Notes: generated from the sequence alone by a model not told the origin. Shown: positions 16,855 to 26,588, numbered from the stretch's first letter. The stretch is 47,294 nucleotides of DNA from Flavobacterium sp. (GCA_015665265.1 JADFAM010000005.1:1-47294), one strand, 5' to 3'. A program made the numbers and translations.

Positions 16855-17814
16855 TTAATTTATTAAATTTTTCCTTGAAGAAAACTTCTCTTTAATTTTA
16901 GCAACAATGGTTTGTGCTAATTTTTCCTTGCTTTCTTGAGTCCACCCCCCTACATGAGGAGACAACAAAACATTTTCAGTTGCTATCAAATATTTAAATG
17001 CATCGGGCATTAGGTTTTTAGAAAATAGATTTTCGAAGGAGGACTTTTCATACTCTAAGACATCCAATCCTGCACCCAGTATTTTTCCAGTTTTTAATGC
17101 CAAAACCAAATCTTTTGTTACCACAGATTTCCCACGAGCTGTATTGATCAACCAAAAATTCTTTGTAAAACTTTTGATAAATGAAGTATTTATCATTTTT
17201 TCTGTAAGTGCTGTTTGTGGAGTATGAAGGCTTAAAACCTCTGCTTTTTCCTGCAGTTCCTCTAAAGAAACTTGTTTGCAATTTTCATCACCAACAGATG
17301 GTTTGATGTCGTAACATAAAACCTCAACATTAAAACCACGAAGTTTTTTTGCGAAAGATTTTCCCATATTTCCATACCCAATTATGCCGACTGTTTTCCC
17401 ATCTAATTCTACCCCTCTGTTTTCTTCTCTAAGCCAAAGCCCTTGCTTAACTTCTTTGTCTGCTTTATTAAGATTATTAAATAGAGACAATAACATCCCT
17501 AACGCATGTTCACCAACAGCATTTCTGTTTCCTTCAGGCGCAGCAATTAATTCTATTTTTTTTGTTAGAGCGTATTCACAATCTATATTTTCCAGACCAG
17601 CCCCTACTCTAGCTATAAATTTAAGTTTTGTTGCTTTTGTTAAAAATGATTTGTCAATAGCGAAACGACTTCGTATGACAATTCCATCATATCTATTTAT
17701 TTTTTGTTCAATATCGGATTTAGAAGAAGAGTAGTCTTCGTGGTTCTCAAACCCGGCAGATGCTAACTGCTCAATTAAAAAAGGGTGATTGGTGTCTATA
17801 TGTAGTATTTTCAC
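16855..17814 (-). CDS. D-2-hydroxyacid dehydrogenase (NAD-binding, SerA-like)
   Basis: The 319-residue protein has the D-isomer 2-hydroxyacid dehydrogenase layout: catalytic-domain N-terminus, IRSRFAIDKSFL, the NAD-binding GIIGYGNMGKSFA (about residues 143-156), the active-site ARGKSV Arg region (about 228), and HVGGWTQESKEK with the catalytic His (about 288). Phosphoglycerate dehydrogenase is a possible activity, but there is no ACT domain and the protein is short, so the substrate is open. It follows panB by four bases on the same strand; whether it acts in pantothenate synthesis is an inference only. Confidence 0.85.
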   Translation of the reverse strand: MKILHIDTNHPFLIEQLASAGFENHEDYSSSKSDIEQKINRYDGIVIRSRFAIDKSFLTKATKLKFIARVGAGLENIDCEYALTKKIELIAAPEGNRNAVGEHALGMLLSLFNNLNKADKEVKQGLWLREENRGVELDGKTVGIIGYGNMGKSFAKKLRGFNVEVLCYDIKPSVGDENCKQVSLEELQEKAEVLSLHTPQTALTEKMINTSFIKSFTKNFWLINTARGKSVVTKDLVLALKTGKILGAGLDVLEYEKSSFENLFSKNLMPDAFKYLIATENVLLSPHVGGWTQESKEKLAQTIVAKIKEKFSSRKNLIN

Positions 17815-17818
17815 AAAT

Positions 17819-18637
17819 CTAGTATTGTTCTTTTTTATTGGGGAAGTTTTTACTTTTTACGTCAGAGATATAGTTTTTAAAAGCAGCTGTCATTTCCTCA
17901 TATAAATCTAAGTATCTTCTTAAAAATCTAGGATTAAATTCGTGTGTCATTCCCAACATATCATGGGTTACCAACACCTGACCATCAACCCCACCTCCAG
18001 CGCCAATTCCTATAACTGGGATAGAAATAGAGTCAGCAACTTTTTTTGCTAAAGCAGCTGGCACCTTTTCTAAAACGATTGCAAAACACCCAAGTTTCTC
18101 TAGCATTAACGCATCTTCCAATAGTTGTTCTGCCTCCTGATCTTCTTTAGCACGCACAGTGTAGGTGCCAAATTTATAAATTGATTGAGGAGTTAAACCT
18201 AAATGCCCCATCACAGGAATACCTGCGTTTAATATTCTTTTTATAGATTCTTTTATTTCGCTACCACCCTCTACTTTTATTGAATGCCCTCCGCTTTCTT
18301 TCATAATTCTAATAGCAGAACGTAGCGCCTCTTTTGGGTCAGATTGATAAGTTCCAAAAGGTAGATCTACCACTACTAAAGATCTATCAACAGCTCTAAC
18401 AACAGAACTTGCGTGGTATATCATTTCATTTAATGTAATTGGTAAAGTTGTTTCATGACCAGCCATAACATTAGATGCAGAGTCCCCAACAAGAATTACA
18501 TCGATACCTGCACCATCTACAATTTTAGCCATGGTATAGTCATATGCTGTTAACATTGAAATTTTTTCTCCATTAGCTTTCATTTCTACTAATGACCGAG
18601 TAGTAATTCTTTTGTATTGCTTTTTAGCTACAGACAT
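17819..18637 (-). CDS. panB: 3-methyl-2-oxobutanoate hydroxymethyltransferase
   Basis: PanB makes ketopantoate from 2-oxoisovalerate and 5,10-methylene-THF, the first committed step of pantothenate/CoA synthesis. The 272-residue protein has [30 protein letters not shown] (about residues 41-56), [19 protein letters not shown] with the metal- and substrate-binding residues, and [10 protein letters not shown] near residue 205. All look intact. No panC or panD is in the window, so the pathway is dispersed. It is the first of a two-gene run with the dehydrogenase downstream and is divergent from the sigma-factor gene. Confidence 0.95.
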   Translation of the reverse strand: MSVAKKQYKRITTRSLVEMKANGEKISMLTAYDYTMAKIVDGAGIDVILVGDSASNVMAGHETTLPITLNEMIYHASSVVRAVDRSLVVVDLPFGTYQSDPKEALRSAIRIMKESGGHSIKVEGGSEIKESIKRILNAGIPVMGHLGLTPQSIYKFGTYTVRAKEDQEAEQLLEDALMLEKLGCFAIVLEKVPAALAKKVADSISIPVIGIGAGGGVDGQVLVTHDMLGMTHEFNPRFLRRYLDLYEEMTAAFKNYISDVKSKNFPNKKEQY

Positions 18638-18772
18638 AATTTTTTAATTAAGGTTTTGTAAAAGTACTAAATATCATAATATATGTGTACTGCTTAAAAA
18701 ATAAAGAAAAGCACTTCTTAATAAATCATAATTTTTTTGCCAACCTTTTTGTTATCCAAAGTTCTTTAGCCT

Positions 18773-18800
18773 TTGAAAAAAATAAAACAATGTATCTTTG
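18773..18800 (+). promoter_or_regulatory. Promoter of the ECF sigma-factor gene (TTG-N17-TATCTTTG)
   Basis: TTG at 18773-18775 and TATCTTTG at 18793-18800 are 17 bases apart, an exact housekeeping Bacteroidota promoter. It lies 34 bases before the TTG start codon. The sigma gene thus seems to be read by the main sigma factor rather than only by itself. Confidence 0.65.
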
Positions 18801-18834
18801 ATACAAGATTATAATGATAATTTAATCACTTGTT

Positions 18835-19389
18835 TTGCAAAAATTAGACCCAAATAAATGGATAGATAAATACTCAGACTATCTTTTTAAATACACTCTC
18901 GCAAGGGTTAGTGATTATGAACTTTCAAAAGACATTGTTCAAGACACTTTTTTTTCTGCATTAAAATCCGCAAAGAATTTTGAAGGAAAGGCAACCGAAA
19001 GAACCTGGCTGGTATCAATTCTTAAAAGAAAGATAATTGACTATTACAGGAAGATTAATTCTAAAAAAGGGAAAGCAGAAGTTAGGATGAATTTCTATAA
19101 TGAGGGTGATAATGAGGGTGATTGGTTAGAGGAGAGAGTTCCTCAAACGTGGAACAATATGGCCGAAAAGCAGTTGGAAAATAAAGAACTTCAAAATCAA
19201 ATAAATTCTTGTATAGACAAGCTGCCAGAAAAATATGCAATGGTCTTTAAAATGAGAACGATACAAGAGATAGATACAGATGTTATATGTAATGAATTAG
19301 AAATTACTTCGTCTAATCTATGGGTTATAATTCATAGAGCTAGAACTCAGTTAAGAAGGTGTTTGGAAGATAATTGGTTTAATAAATAA
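18835..19389 (+). CDS. ECF-type RNA polymerase sigma factor
   Basis: The 184-residue protein has sigma region 2 (about 10-80: LFKYTLARVSDYELSKDIVQ and LVSILKRKIIDYYRK) and region 4 (about 120-180: LPEKYAMVFKMRTIQEIDTD, then SSNLWVIIHRARTQLRRCL, in parts). The only in-frame starts after the stop at 18823-18825 are TTG at 18835 and much later codons; TTG gives the conserved N-terminus MQKLDPNKW, so I use it. It is three bases upstream of a mini anti-sigma-like gene, the usual ECF/anti-sigma pairing. Target promoters are unknown. Confidence 0.88.
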   Translation: MQKLDPNKWIDKYSDYLFKYTLARVSDYELSKDIVQDTFFSALKSAKNFEGKATERTWLVSILKRKIIDYYRKINSKKGKAEVRMNFYNEGDNEGDWLEERVPQTWNNMAEKQLENKELQNQINSCIDKLPEKYAMVFKMRTIQEIDTDVICNELEITSSNLWVIIHRARTQLRRCLEDNWFNK

Positions 19390-19392
19390 AAA

Positions 19393-19668
19393 ATGTTTAA
19401 AAAACTAAACATAACATGTAAACAAGCGGTTGCTATTTGTGACAAAAGCCAGTACAAAGAAGCTACCATTTTTGAAAAAATACAGCTAAATATCCATTTT
19501 CTATGCTGTAAAATTTGTACTAAATATTCAAAACAAAATGTATTTTTAACAAAGCTTTGCAGAAATAAATCCAACGATGATAAAAAGAAACAAATCTCGC
19601 TTTGTATGACCCTAAGCGAAAAAGAGTTTTTAAAAAAGGAGATAGAAAAAAGATACGTAAAAGAATAG
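19393..19668 (+). CDS. Small zinc-motif protein, probable soluble anti-sigma partner
   Basis: I do not recognise a named family, but the 91-residue protein starts three bases after the ECF sigma gene and has the ZAS zinc anti-sigma signature HX3CX2C (His35, Cys39, Cys42 in HFLCCKIC), with Cys9 or Cys16 available as the fourth ligand. The N-terminal ITCKQAVAICDKSQ resembles the first helix of ZAS domains, in which an early cysteine lies about 25 residues before the motif. No membrane helix or sensor domain follows; the C-terminal half is basic and helical. A cytosolic zinc- or redox-responsive anti-sigma factor is inferred. Confidence 0.65.
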   Translation: MFKKLNITCKQAVAICDKSQYKEATIFEKIQLNIHFLCCKICTKYSKQNVFLTKLCRNKSNDDKKKQISLCMTLSEKEFLKKEIEKRYVKE

Positions 19669-19687
19669 TTTAATTTTTTATAAGAGC

Positions 19688-20329
19688 ATGAATTTTCTTC
19701 CAGAAAAAATAGATGAATATGTAGTTGATAACTCGCAAAAAGAACCTCAAATACTTCAAGAATTAACTAAAGAGACCTGGCAAAGAGTGCTCAATCCTAG
19801 AATGTTAAGCGGTGCCTTTCAAGGACGAATCTTATCAATGATTTCTAAGATAATTAACCCGAAAGATATTTTAGAGATAGGAACTTATACAGGATATTCT
19901 GCTATCTGTATTGCTGAAGGAATCTCTAATGAAGCAACAATTGACACCATAGACAAAAACGAAGAGCTCGAGGATATTCAAAATAAATATTTTAAAAAAT
20001 CTGGATTTAGAGATCAAATTAAACAACATATTGGAAACGCAGTAGAGATTATTCCAACGCTTGATAAAAAGTTTGATTTAGTATTTATAGATGCCGATAA
20101 ATCAAATTATTGCAATTATTTTAACCTAGTAATAGGTAAAATGAAAAAAGGAGGGATTATTTTATCAGACAACGTTTTGTGGAGCGGGAAAGTTGTAGAA
20201 AAGTTAGACAAAAAAGACATCGATACGAAAGCGCTCCTAGAGTATAATCGTTTATTAAACTCAGATCCAAGAGTAGAGACTGTTTTGTTGCCAATTAGAG
20301 ACGGTCTTTCAATTAGTAGAGTTGTATAA
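19688..20329 (+). CDS. O-methyltransferase (class I SAM, COMT-like)
   Basis: The 213-residue protein matches the bacterial O-methyltransferase family (Methyltransf_3): SAM motif ILEIGTYTGYSAICIAEGI (about residues 59-77), the acidic metal-binding DLVFIDADKSNYCNYF (about 136-151), and GGIILSDNVLWSGKV (about 156-170). These enzymes are metal-dependent and methylate catechol-like or other small hydroxyl substrates; the substrate is not inferable. It follows the anti-sigma-like gene by 19 bases on the same strand, so it could be transcribed with the sigma/anti-sigma pair. Confidence 0.88.
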   Translation: MNFLPEKIDEYVVDNSQKEPQILQELTKETWQRVLNPRMLSGAFQGRILSMISKIINPKDILEIGTYTGYSAICIAEGISNEATIDTIDKNEELEDIQNKYFKKSGFRDQIKQHIGNAVEIIPTLDKKFDLVFIDADKSNYCNYFNLVIGKMKKGGIILSDNVLWSGKVVEKLDKKDIDTKALLEYNRLLNSDPRVETVLLPIRDGLSISRVV

Positions 20330-20380
20330 GAAGAACGTATCCTGGAAAAATCAGCTTGTGATATGTAAATTGTTTACTAT

Positions 20381-20662
20381 TTAGAAGTTTCTCTTAATAG
20401 GACCTGTAATCTTATCTAACCCTTCTTTTGCATCTTTTATTTCTTTTTTAATATCATTTGTTAAGCCAGCGTCTAACCCTTGGTCTTTTGCACTGTCATT
20501 TATTTCTTTTTTGATATCATTCGTGGCCTCTTTTACCTGCCTTATTCCTTTGCCTAAACCTCTGGCTATTTCAGGAATTTTATCTGCACCAAAAACCATT
20601 ACCACTATTAAAACAATGATAAAAATTTCAGGTCCGCCAATAAATAAAAAATTAACATACAT
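20381..20662 (-). CDS. TatA/TatB-like twin-arginine translocase protein with internal repeat
   Basis: The 93-residue protein has one N-terminal membrane helix (about 9-26, GGPEIFIIVLIVVMVFG), then ADKIPEIARGLGKGIRQVK, the TatA/B hinge and amphipathic helix. The tail carries two copies of TNDIKKEI(N/K)D at about residues 46 and 67, a roughly 21-residue duplication visible also in the DNA as two similar stretches near 20450 and 20510. It is the second TatA-type gene in the window (the other is 5887-6081), which hints at distinct TatA- and TatB-like jobs. It is monocistronic with its own -7 box. Confidence 0.85.
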   Translation of the reverse strand: MYVNFLFIGGPEIFIIVLIVVMVFGADKIPEIARGLGKGIRQVKEATNDIKKEINDSAKDQGLDAGLTNDIKKEIKDAKEGLDKITGPIKRNF

Positions 20663-20669
20663 AAGACTA

Positions 20670-20677
20670 CAAAGATA
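20670..20677 (-). promoter_or_regulatory. Candidate -7 box upstream of the second tatA/B-like gene
   Basis: On the minus strand the sequence is TATCTTTG, an exact TAnnTTTG match, 7 bases before the gene start. The transcript leader would be extremely short. No TTG at the right -33 spacing is seen. Confidence 0.45.
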
Positions 20678-20726
20678 GCAAAGATTGAATATAAAAATGG
20701 GAATAATTGAAGAACTGTTATTGCTT

Positions 20727-23336
20727 TTATTTTTTTATCAACATCCGCTTTATTTCGTTTAACTTCATAAGTGCTTCAATAGGTGTTAAGGTGTCTAAAT
20801 TGGTTGTTAAAATTTCCTCTCTTAAATCTTCCAATAAAGGATCATCTAGTTGAAAAAAACTAAGCTGCATTTCATCTTGTTGTACCTCTTTTAGCGTCTC
20901 TTTTACCTCTTCACTTGTTTGATTTTTTTCAAGCTGTTTTAGTATTTTTGTAGCTCTATGAATTACTTGATTAGGCATACCTGCCAATTTGGCGACATGA
21001 ATTCCAAAACTGTGATTGCTTCCTCCAGAAACTAATTTACGCAAGAAAACAATGGTGTCTTTAAGCTCCTTAATAGATACATTAAAGTTTTTTATACGCT
21101 CAAAAGTTAGGGTCATTTCATTCAATTCATGATAATGCGTGGCAAATAGTGTTTTTGCCTTTGAGGGGTGCTCATGAAGATACTCAGCAATAGCCCAAGC
21201 AATAGAAATTCCATCGTAGGTAGAGGTTCCTCTTCCAATTTCATCCAACAATACTAAACTTCTCTCGGAAATATTATTAAGAATTGAAGCTGTTTCATTC
21301 ATTTCTACCATAAAAGTAGATTCACCCATAGAAATATTATCGCTGGCTCCTACTCTAGTAAATATTTTATCAACTACACCTATTCTTGCATTTTGGGCCG
21401 GAACATAACTACCCATTTGTGCCAATAAAACAATTAGTGCTGTTTGTCGAAGAATGGCAGACTTCCCAGACATATTCGGCCCAGTAATCATAATAATTTG
21501 TTGTTGGCTTCTGTTTAACACAACATCATTAGCAATGTATTCTTCACCAATTGGTAATTGTTTTTCAATAACTGGATGACGACCGTTTTTAATTTCTATT
21601 TCGGTACTTTGGTCTACAATAGGACGAATATAATTATTAGAAATTGCCAACACAGCAAAAGACAGCAGACAGTCTATTTGGGCAATTATTTTAGCGTTTT
21701 GCTGAATAGGCTCTATAAATTCAATAATTTCTTGAATTAACCTTAAAAACAACTGTCGTTCAAGTTCTTGAATTTTTTCTTCAGCGCCTAAAATTTTAGT
21801 TTCATATTCTTTAAGCTCCTCTGTTATATATCGTTCAGCATTTACAAGAGTTTGTTTTCGAATCCATTCTTCAGGAACTTTATCTTTGTGGGTATTTCTT
21901 ACCTCAATATAATAACCAAAGACATTGTTAAAGGCTATTTTCAAGCTAGGAATAGCTGTTTTTTTGCTCTCACGAGCCAACATATTGTCTAAATATTCTT
22001 TTCCAGAAGTAGAAATAGCTCTTAGCTCATCTAATTCTTCAGAAACCCCATTTGCAATTGCATTTCCTTTATTTATATTAACAGGAGCCTCGTCAAAAAG
22101 GGCGGCATCAATTTTTAAAATTACTTCAGTACAATCTAAAATTTCGTTTCCTAATTTATTTACGGAGGTGTTTTTGCTTGTTAAAGCTTCTTTTTTGACG
22201 GGTAAAATTGCCTTTAAAGAGTTTTTAAGTAAAACTAACTCCCTAGGAGAGATTTTTCCTGTGGCAACTTTGGAAACTAAACGCTCAATGTCACTAATCT
22301 GATGTAACTGAAACTTAATGGTTTCGGAGAAACTGTCATTTTCAATAAAGTGCTTAACCAATTCATGCCTGTGTTGAATTTTTTTAACATCTTTTAAAGG
22401 AAGCGCTAACCATCTTTTCAACAACCTTCCTCCCATTGGAGAAATTGTTTTATCAATGACATCTAATAATGTTACGGCATTGTGTGATGAAGCGTGATAT
22501 AGCTCTAAATTACGAACAGTAAAACGATCCATCCAGATATATTTATCCTCCGCAATTCTGCTAATATTTTGAATGTGTTTTAGGTTGTTGTGTTGCGTCT
22601 CTGACAGGTAATATAATACTGCACCAGCAGCTATAATACCCTCAGGAATTTCATCCACACCAAAACCACGTAAAGAGTTTACACCAAAATGATTGTGTAA
22701 AGAATCAACACTATATTCTTTTTGAAAGACCCAGTCGTCAAGGAAAAAAGTATAAAAACGGTCTTCAAAAAGTTCTTTAAATTTTTTTTTGAATTGTTTT
22801 TGAACTAATACTTCAGAAGGATTGAAGTTTTGTAGCAGCTTGTCTATATATTCTTCATTTCCTTGAGCTAACAAATATTCTCCAGTAGAAACATCTAAGA
22901 AAGAAACTCCTAGTAGTCGTTTTCCAAAATGTACCGCAGCTAAAAAGTTATTAGACTTTGATTGAAGCACTTCATCATTTAAAGATACTCCTGGGGTTAT
23001 TAGCTCTGTAACACCACGTTTTACGATGGTTTTGGTCATTTTTGGGTTTTCTAACTGATCACATATTGCAACACGCATCCCAGCTTTTACCAATTTTGGC
23101 AAATAAGTGTTTAGAGAATGGTGAGGAAATCCGGCCAAAGCTGTCTCAGAATCGCTTCCAGCGCCTCTTTTGGTAAGAATTATTCCTAATACTCCTGCAG
23201 CTTTTTTTGCGTCTTCACCGAAGGTTTCATAAAAGTCACCAACTCTAAAAAGCAAGATAGCATCAGGATATTTAACCTTGATTGCATTGTACTGCTTCAT
23301 TAGGGGTGTTATCTTTTTGGGCTTAGATTTTGCCAA
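20727..23336 (-). CDS. mutS: DNA mismatch repair protein MutS
   Basis: The 869-residue protein recognises base mismatches and small loops and starts methyl-independent mismatch repair with MutL (absent here). The mismatch-binding [14 protein letters not shown] (about residues 30-43), ATPase Walker [16 protein letters not shown] (about 615-629), [16 protein letters not shown] and THYHELNE are present. The start is TTG (rev. comp. of 23334-23336), since the residues it adds ([16 protein letters not shown]) are conserved in MutS; the first ATG would cut 12 of them. It diverges from the TrmH-like gene by 64 bases. Confidence 0.94.
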   Translation of the reverse strand: MAKSKPKKITPLMKQYNAIKVKYPDAILLFRVGDFYETFGEDAKKAAGVLGIILTKRGAGSDSETALAGFPHHSLNTYLPKLVKAGMRVAICDQLENPKMTKTIVKRGVTELITPGVSLNDEVLQSKSNNFLAAVHFGKRLLGVSFLDVSTGEYLLAQGNEEYIDKLLQNFNPSEVLVQKQFKKKFKELFEDRFYTFFLDDWVFQKEYSVDSLHNHFGVNSLRGFGVDEIPEGIIAAGAVLYYLSETQHNNLKHIQNISRIAEDKYIWMDRFTVRNLELYHASSHNAVTLLDVIDKTISPMGGRLLKRWLALPLKDVKKIQHRHELVKHFIENDSFSETIKFQLHQISDIERLVSKVATGKISPRELVLLKNSLKAILPVKKEALTSKNTSVNKLGNEILDCTEVILKIDAALFDEAPVNINKGNAIANGVSEELDELRAISTSGKEYLDNMLARESKKTAIPSLKIAFNNVFGYYIEVRNTHKDKVPEEWIRKQTLVNAERYITEELKEYETKILGAEEKIQELERQLFLRLIQEIIEFIEPIQQNAKIIAQIDCLLSFAVLAISNNYIRPIVDQSTEIEIKNGRHPVIEKQLPIGEEYIANDVVLNRSQQQIIMITGPNMSGKSAILRQTALIVLLAQMGSYVPAQNARIGVVDKIFTRVGASDNISMGESTFMVEMNETASILNNISERSLVLLDEIGRGTSTYDGISIAWAIAEYLHEHPSKAKTLFATHYHELNEMTLTFERIKNFNVSIKELKDTIVFLRKLVSGGSNHSFGIHVAKLAGMPNQVIHRATKILKQLEKNQTSEEVKETLKEVQQDEMQLSFFQLDDPLLEDLREEILTTNLDTLTPIEALMKLNEIKRMLIKK

Positions 23337-23400
23337 ATTTCAGAATTTTTCAGTTAGTTTTACTGTTGTTTACTACAAGTGTTTAAAGATAGAACTTTTT

Positions 23401-23928
23401 ATGAGAAAACTAAGAAATAACGAACTAGGACGTATCTCGGTATCTGAGTTTAAAAACACCACAAAAACACCAATTATTGTGGTGTTAGATAATATTAGAA
23501 GTTTAAACAATATTGGCTCTGTATTTAGAACAAGCGATGCTTTTTTAGTTGAAAAGATATATTTGTGTGGCATAACAGCCACTCCTCCTCATCGAGAAAT
23601 TCATAAAACAGCACTAGGAGCAACAGAATCTGTAGATTGGGAGTATAAAGAAGACACGTTATCTCTTGTAAGAGCATTAAAATCTGAAGGCATTACAGTA
23701 GCTTCAATAGAACAGGTTAAAAATAGCGTGATGCTAGATCATTTTTCTTTTGAATCAAATAAAAAACTTGCTATTGTGTTTGGAAACGAGGTGAAGGGAG
23801 TTCAACAAGACGTTGTTTCAGAATCAGACTATTGCATTGAAATCCCTCAAAAAGGAACTAAACACTCCTTAAATATCTCTGTGAGTTGTGGTGTGGTACT
23901 TTGGGATCTCTCTCAAAAAATTAAGTAG
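23401..23928 (+). CDS. TrmH/SpoU-family RNA 2'-O-methyltransferase
   Basis: I set the start at the ATG at 23401 (175 residues); the longer reading frame from 23278 would run 59 bases into the mutS reading frame on the other strand and lacks family similarity there. The SPOUT motifs are LDNIRSLNNIGSVFRTSDAF (about residues 24-43), IVFGNEVKGVQQD, and the C-terminal SAM-binding knot IPQKGTKHSLNISVSCGV. Members methylate a ribose 2'-OH in tRNA or rRNA; the exact target is unclear. It lies tail to tail with mgtE, with only 3 bases between the stops, so transcription likely runs through. Confidence 0.9.
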   Translation: MRKLRNNELGRISVSEFKNTTKTPIIVVLDNIRSLNNIGSVFRTSDAFLVEKIYLCGITATPPHREIHKTALGATESVDWEYKEDTLSLVRALKSEGITVASIEQVKNSVMLDHFSFESNKKLAIVFGNEVKGVQQDVVSESDYCIEIPQKGTKHSLNISVSCGVVLWDLSQKIK

Positions 23929-23931
23929 GGT

Positions 23932-25281
23932 CTATATACCTAGTATTATTTTTGCAATCATAAAATAAATTAAAATTCCAAAAATATCATTACTAGTGGT
24001 AATAAATGGGCCTGTAGCAATTGCCGGGTCAATTCCTTGCTTATTTAAAAATAAAGGAACAAAAGTGCCTATTAATCCTGCAACAATAACAACCGCCACA
24101 AGAGAAACAGAAATAGCTAATGCCGTATTAATATTTCCAACAGATAACCATACAAATAGAAATAAAAAGAGCGCTAAAACAATTCCATTTAACGTTGCCA
24201 ACAACATTTCTTTTATTAGTCTACTATTTATACTTCCTTTTACATCATCATTTGCTAATCCTTGTACAATAATAGCTGATGATTGTACACCAACATTACC
24301 TGCCATGGCAGCAATTAAAGGGGTAAAAAAGAATAAAATAGCATTTTCGCTAAAGGTGTTTTCAAACATTTGCATGATTAAAAAAGCACCTACTCCACCT
24401 AAAAGACCAAGAAATAACCAAGGTAATCTTGCCTTAGTTAACTGAAGAATACTGTCATCTGCTTCAACATCTTGAGTTAAACCAGCTGCTAATTGGTAAT
24501 CCTTATCCGCTTCTTCTTTGATTACATCAACAATATCATCAATGGTAATTCTCCCTAATAAAATACCGTCATTATCAACAACAGGAATGGCCTCTAAATC
24601 ATATTTTCGCATTTTGTTAGAAACTTCGTCTAAGTTATCATGAACATTTACAAAATCTACATTAGGAATATATACTTCTGAAATAGCTGTTTTTGTAGAA
24701 GTTATTAAAAGATCTTTTAAAGAGAGCCTCCCTTTCAGTTTGGCTAAGTCATCAACAACATAAATAGAGTGAACCCTAGTTACTTTTTCTGCCTGCATTC
24801 TCATTTCACGAACACATTTAAGAACGCTCCAGTTTTCATTCACTTTCACCAATTCCTTTGCCATTAAACCTCCAGCAGAATCTTCATCATAGGTAAGAAG
24901 TTCCTCAATTTCTTTAACCTGTTCTTCATCTTCAATTTGAGACATTACAGCCTCTTGTCTTTCTTCTGAAAGTTCCCCTATAATATCTGCGGCATCATCA
25001 GAATCTAACTCTTCAACCTCTTCAGCAATTTCTTTAGCAGAAAGGTTTTGAAGTATTTTTTCCCGAATATCTTCGTCTAACTCCATTAATACAGCCGAAG
25101 TTTTTTCGCTGTCAAGAAGTTTTATAATATAAACCACCTTGTCAAAAGATAGTTCGTCTAGAATTTCAGCAACATCAGCATAATGCATTTCTTCAAACAA
25201 ACCAATTATAGACTTGTTTTTAGAACCCTTTATGTAAGAGGTTAGTTTTTCTAAAAATTCTGTAGTAATCTCAAATGACAT
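23932..25281 (-). CDS. mgtE: Magnesium transporter MgtE
   Basis: The 449-residue protein has the MgtE layout: an N-terminal acidic superhelical domain (about 1-130, [17 protein letters not shown]), a pair of CBS domains (about 140-260) and a C-terminal five-helix membrane channel domain (about 285-449), which includes [19 protein letters not shown] and [13 protein letters not shown]. It is a Mg2+-gated Mg2+ channel. Its start overlaps the rsmA stop by 11 bases (25271-25281), so the two are one transcript. This rsmA-mgtE pairing puts 16S rRNA dimethylation and magnesium supply, both of concern to ribosomes, in one operon; the link is inference. Confidence 0.93.
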   Translation of the reverse strand: MSFEITTEFLEKLTSYIKGSKNKSIIGLFEEMHYADVAEILDELSFDKVVYIIKLLDSEKTSAVLMELDEDIREKILQNLSAKEIAEEVEELDSDDAADIIGELSEERQEAVMSQIEDEEQVKEIEELLTYDEDSAGGLMAKELVKVNENWSVLKCVREMRMQAEKVTRVHSIYVVDDLAKLKGRLSLKDLLITSTKTAISEVYIPNVDFVNVHDNLDEVSNKMRKYDLEAIPVVDNDGILLGRITIDDIVDVIKEEADKDYQLAAGLTQDVEADDSILQLTKARLPWLFLGLLGGVGAFLIMQMFENTFSENAILFFFTPLIAAMAGNVGVQSSAIIVQGLANDDVKGSINSRLIKEMLLATLNGIVLALFLFLFVWLSVGNINTALAISVSLVAVVIVAGLIGTFVPLFLNKQGIDPAIATGPFITTSNDIFGILIYFMIAKIILGI

Positions 25282-26074
25282 CAGTTGCTATTTTATGCGT
25301 GAGTTTAATAAACTCGTTTACAGACAATTGTTCAGGTCGCATCGCAAATATAGTATCTTCTTTTAAGGTATCCGAAAGTTTGAAAGACTTTAAACTACTT
25401 CTCAACATTTTTCTTCGTTGATTAAAAGCTGTTTTCACGACTCTAAAAAACAACTTTTCATCTACAGACAGAGAAAAATCTTTTTTTCTAATAAGTCTTA
25501 TAACTCCAGAGTCTACTTTTGGTGGAGGATTAAAAACGGATGGTGGAACAGTAAACAAATACTCTACATCATAAAAAGCTTGAGTTAATACAGAAATAAT
25601 TCCATACACCTTACTTCCTTCCTTTTCTGCAATTCTTTTAGCAACTTCTTTTTGAAACATACCAGATAATTCGGGAATATATTCTCGATTTTCAATGGCT
25701 TTAAATATAATTTGAGAAGAGATATTGTAGGGGTAATTTCCGATAATAGCAACTTGCTTTTTATTAAAAAAAGTTGGGACATCTTGTTTTAAAAAGTCAC
25801 CTTCAATAATTTTAAATTTAGTATTTGACGTGTCTAGCTTTACATGCTCATTTTTAAAATCATTATTTAAGTATGCAACCGAATCCCTGTCAATTTCTAT
25901 AACATTAATTTGTGCCTCACTTTTTAATAAATACTTTGTTAAAACACCCATTCCTGGACCAATTTCTAGAACAGTATCATATCCAACTCCCGACAAAGAA
26001 TTTGCAATATTTTTTGCAGTGTCTTCATCATTTAAGAAGTGTTGCCCTAGGTGTTTTTTTGCTCTTACAGTCAT
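25271..26074 (-). CDS. rsmA: 16S rRNA (adenine-N6,N6)-dimethyltransferase RsmA (KsgA)
   Basis: The 267-residue enzyme dimethylates two adjacent adenosines in helix 45 of 16S rRNA. The N-terminal [14 protein letters not shown] motif [17 protein letters not shown] (about residues 36-51), and [11 protein letters not shown] (NxPY motif, about 112-122) are present; the third motif reads NYPY rather than NLPY. It shares 11 bases with mgtE downstream and its start overlaps the stop of the small membrane-protein gene by four bases (26071-26074), a tight operon. Confidence 0.95.
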   Translation of the reverse strand: MTVRAKKHLGQHFLNDEDTAKNIANSLSGVGYDTVLEIGPGMGVLTKYLLKSEAQINVIEIDRDSVAYLNNDFKNEHVKLDTSNTKFKIIEGDFLKQDVPTFFNKKQVAIIGNYPYNISSQIIFKAIENREYIPELSGMFQKEVAKRIAEKEGSKVYGIISVLTQAFYDVEYLFTVPPSVFNPPPKVDSGVIRLIRKKDFSLSVDEKLFFRVVKTAFNQRRKMLRSSLKSFKLSDTLKEDTIFAMRPEQLSVNEFIKLTHKIATDVI

Positions 26075-26256
26075 TTCTTTTTTAACGTAACATTAGAAAG
26101 TAATATGAGGCTTACTCCTAGTCCACATAAAAAACCTCCAATTGATTCTTGTGGCTCTTCACCCCAATACAAATACCCTGTAAATCCTCCTGAGATAAGA
26201 AGTGAGACACCCGTATAAACAACTATGCGTCTAGAAGATGGTGTTTTTAATTTCAT
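26071..26256 (-). CDS. Small two-helix membrane protein of unknown function
   Basis: I do not recognise this 61-residue protein. It has a short basic N-terminus ([10 protein letters not shown]), two hydrophobic segments (about 11-30 and 39-56) joined by a short acidic loop ([11 protein letters not shown]) and a basic tail (TLKKK). Its frame sits in a tight operon: the stop overlaps the rsmA start by four bases and the DUF4286 stop lies two bases upstream of its own start, which argues that it is real. A small inner-membrane protein is inferred. Confidence 0.6.
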   Translation of the reverse strand: MKLKTPSSRRIVVYTGVSLLISGGFTGYLYWGEEPQESIGGFLCGLGVSLILLSNVTLKKK

Positions 26257-26258
26257 AT

Positions 26259-26588
26259 TTAATTATGTGAGCTAGGTGGGTAAAATTCTTTGACAACTTT
26301 TAATTCTGTTCTAAAGGAGATCATTTTATCTGCAAACTTCTTCATACTTTCATTTCTTAATTTAGGAGCAGCATTGGTATAATAGTCATTTAAATCCTCT
26401 TTGCTTTTTGCAGTGTATTGAACAGAATAGGTAACTCCACCCATCTCTTCTTCTACCAAAACCTGTGTAAGTTTTGCAGAAACAAAGAAGCCTGATGCAA
26501 GAACGTCTTGTATGTGTTTATGAATCCATAAAAACCATTCGTTGTGAATGCTTTCGTCTATATTCATTGTAACGTTATAAATATACAT
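26259..26588 (-). CDS. DUF4286 family protein
   Basis: The 109-residue protein matches the DUF4286 family, common in Bacteroidota upstream of rsmA: MYIYNVTMNIDESIHNEW, an IHKHIQDVLASGFF helix and TYSVQYTAKSKEDLNDYY. It looks like a small ferredoxin-fold (dimeric alpha-beta barrel) cytoplasmic protein. The function is unknown. It leads a run of DUF4286, the small membrane protein, rsmA and mgtE with gaps or overlaps of 2, 4 and 11 bases. A 37-base gap separates it from the TPR gene upstream. Confidence 0.82.
   Translation of the reverse strand: MYIYNVTMNIDESIHNEWFLWIHKHIQDVLASGFFVSAKLTQVLVEEEMGGVTYSVQYTAKSKEDLNDYYTNAAPKLRNESMKKFADKMISFRTELKVVKEFYPPSSHN

Noticed and set aside
16834..16856. Weak hairpin AAAACA/TGTTTT after the D-2-hydroxyacid dehydrogenase gene as a terminator
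   Set aside because: A six-base A/T-only stem with an 11-base loop overlapping the stop codon is too weak to claim.
23278..23400. Extended N-terminus for the TrmH-type gene
   Set aside because: The added 41 residues are hydrophobic, have no family similarity and overlap the mutS frame on the opposite strand; the ATG at 23401 is preferred.
23996..24445. 149-codon plus-strand frame inside mgtE
   Set aside because: It is a shadow on the opposite strand of a clearly conserved gene, with no start signal and no recognisable domain.
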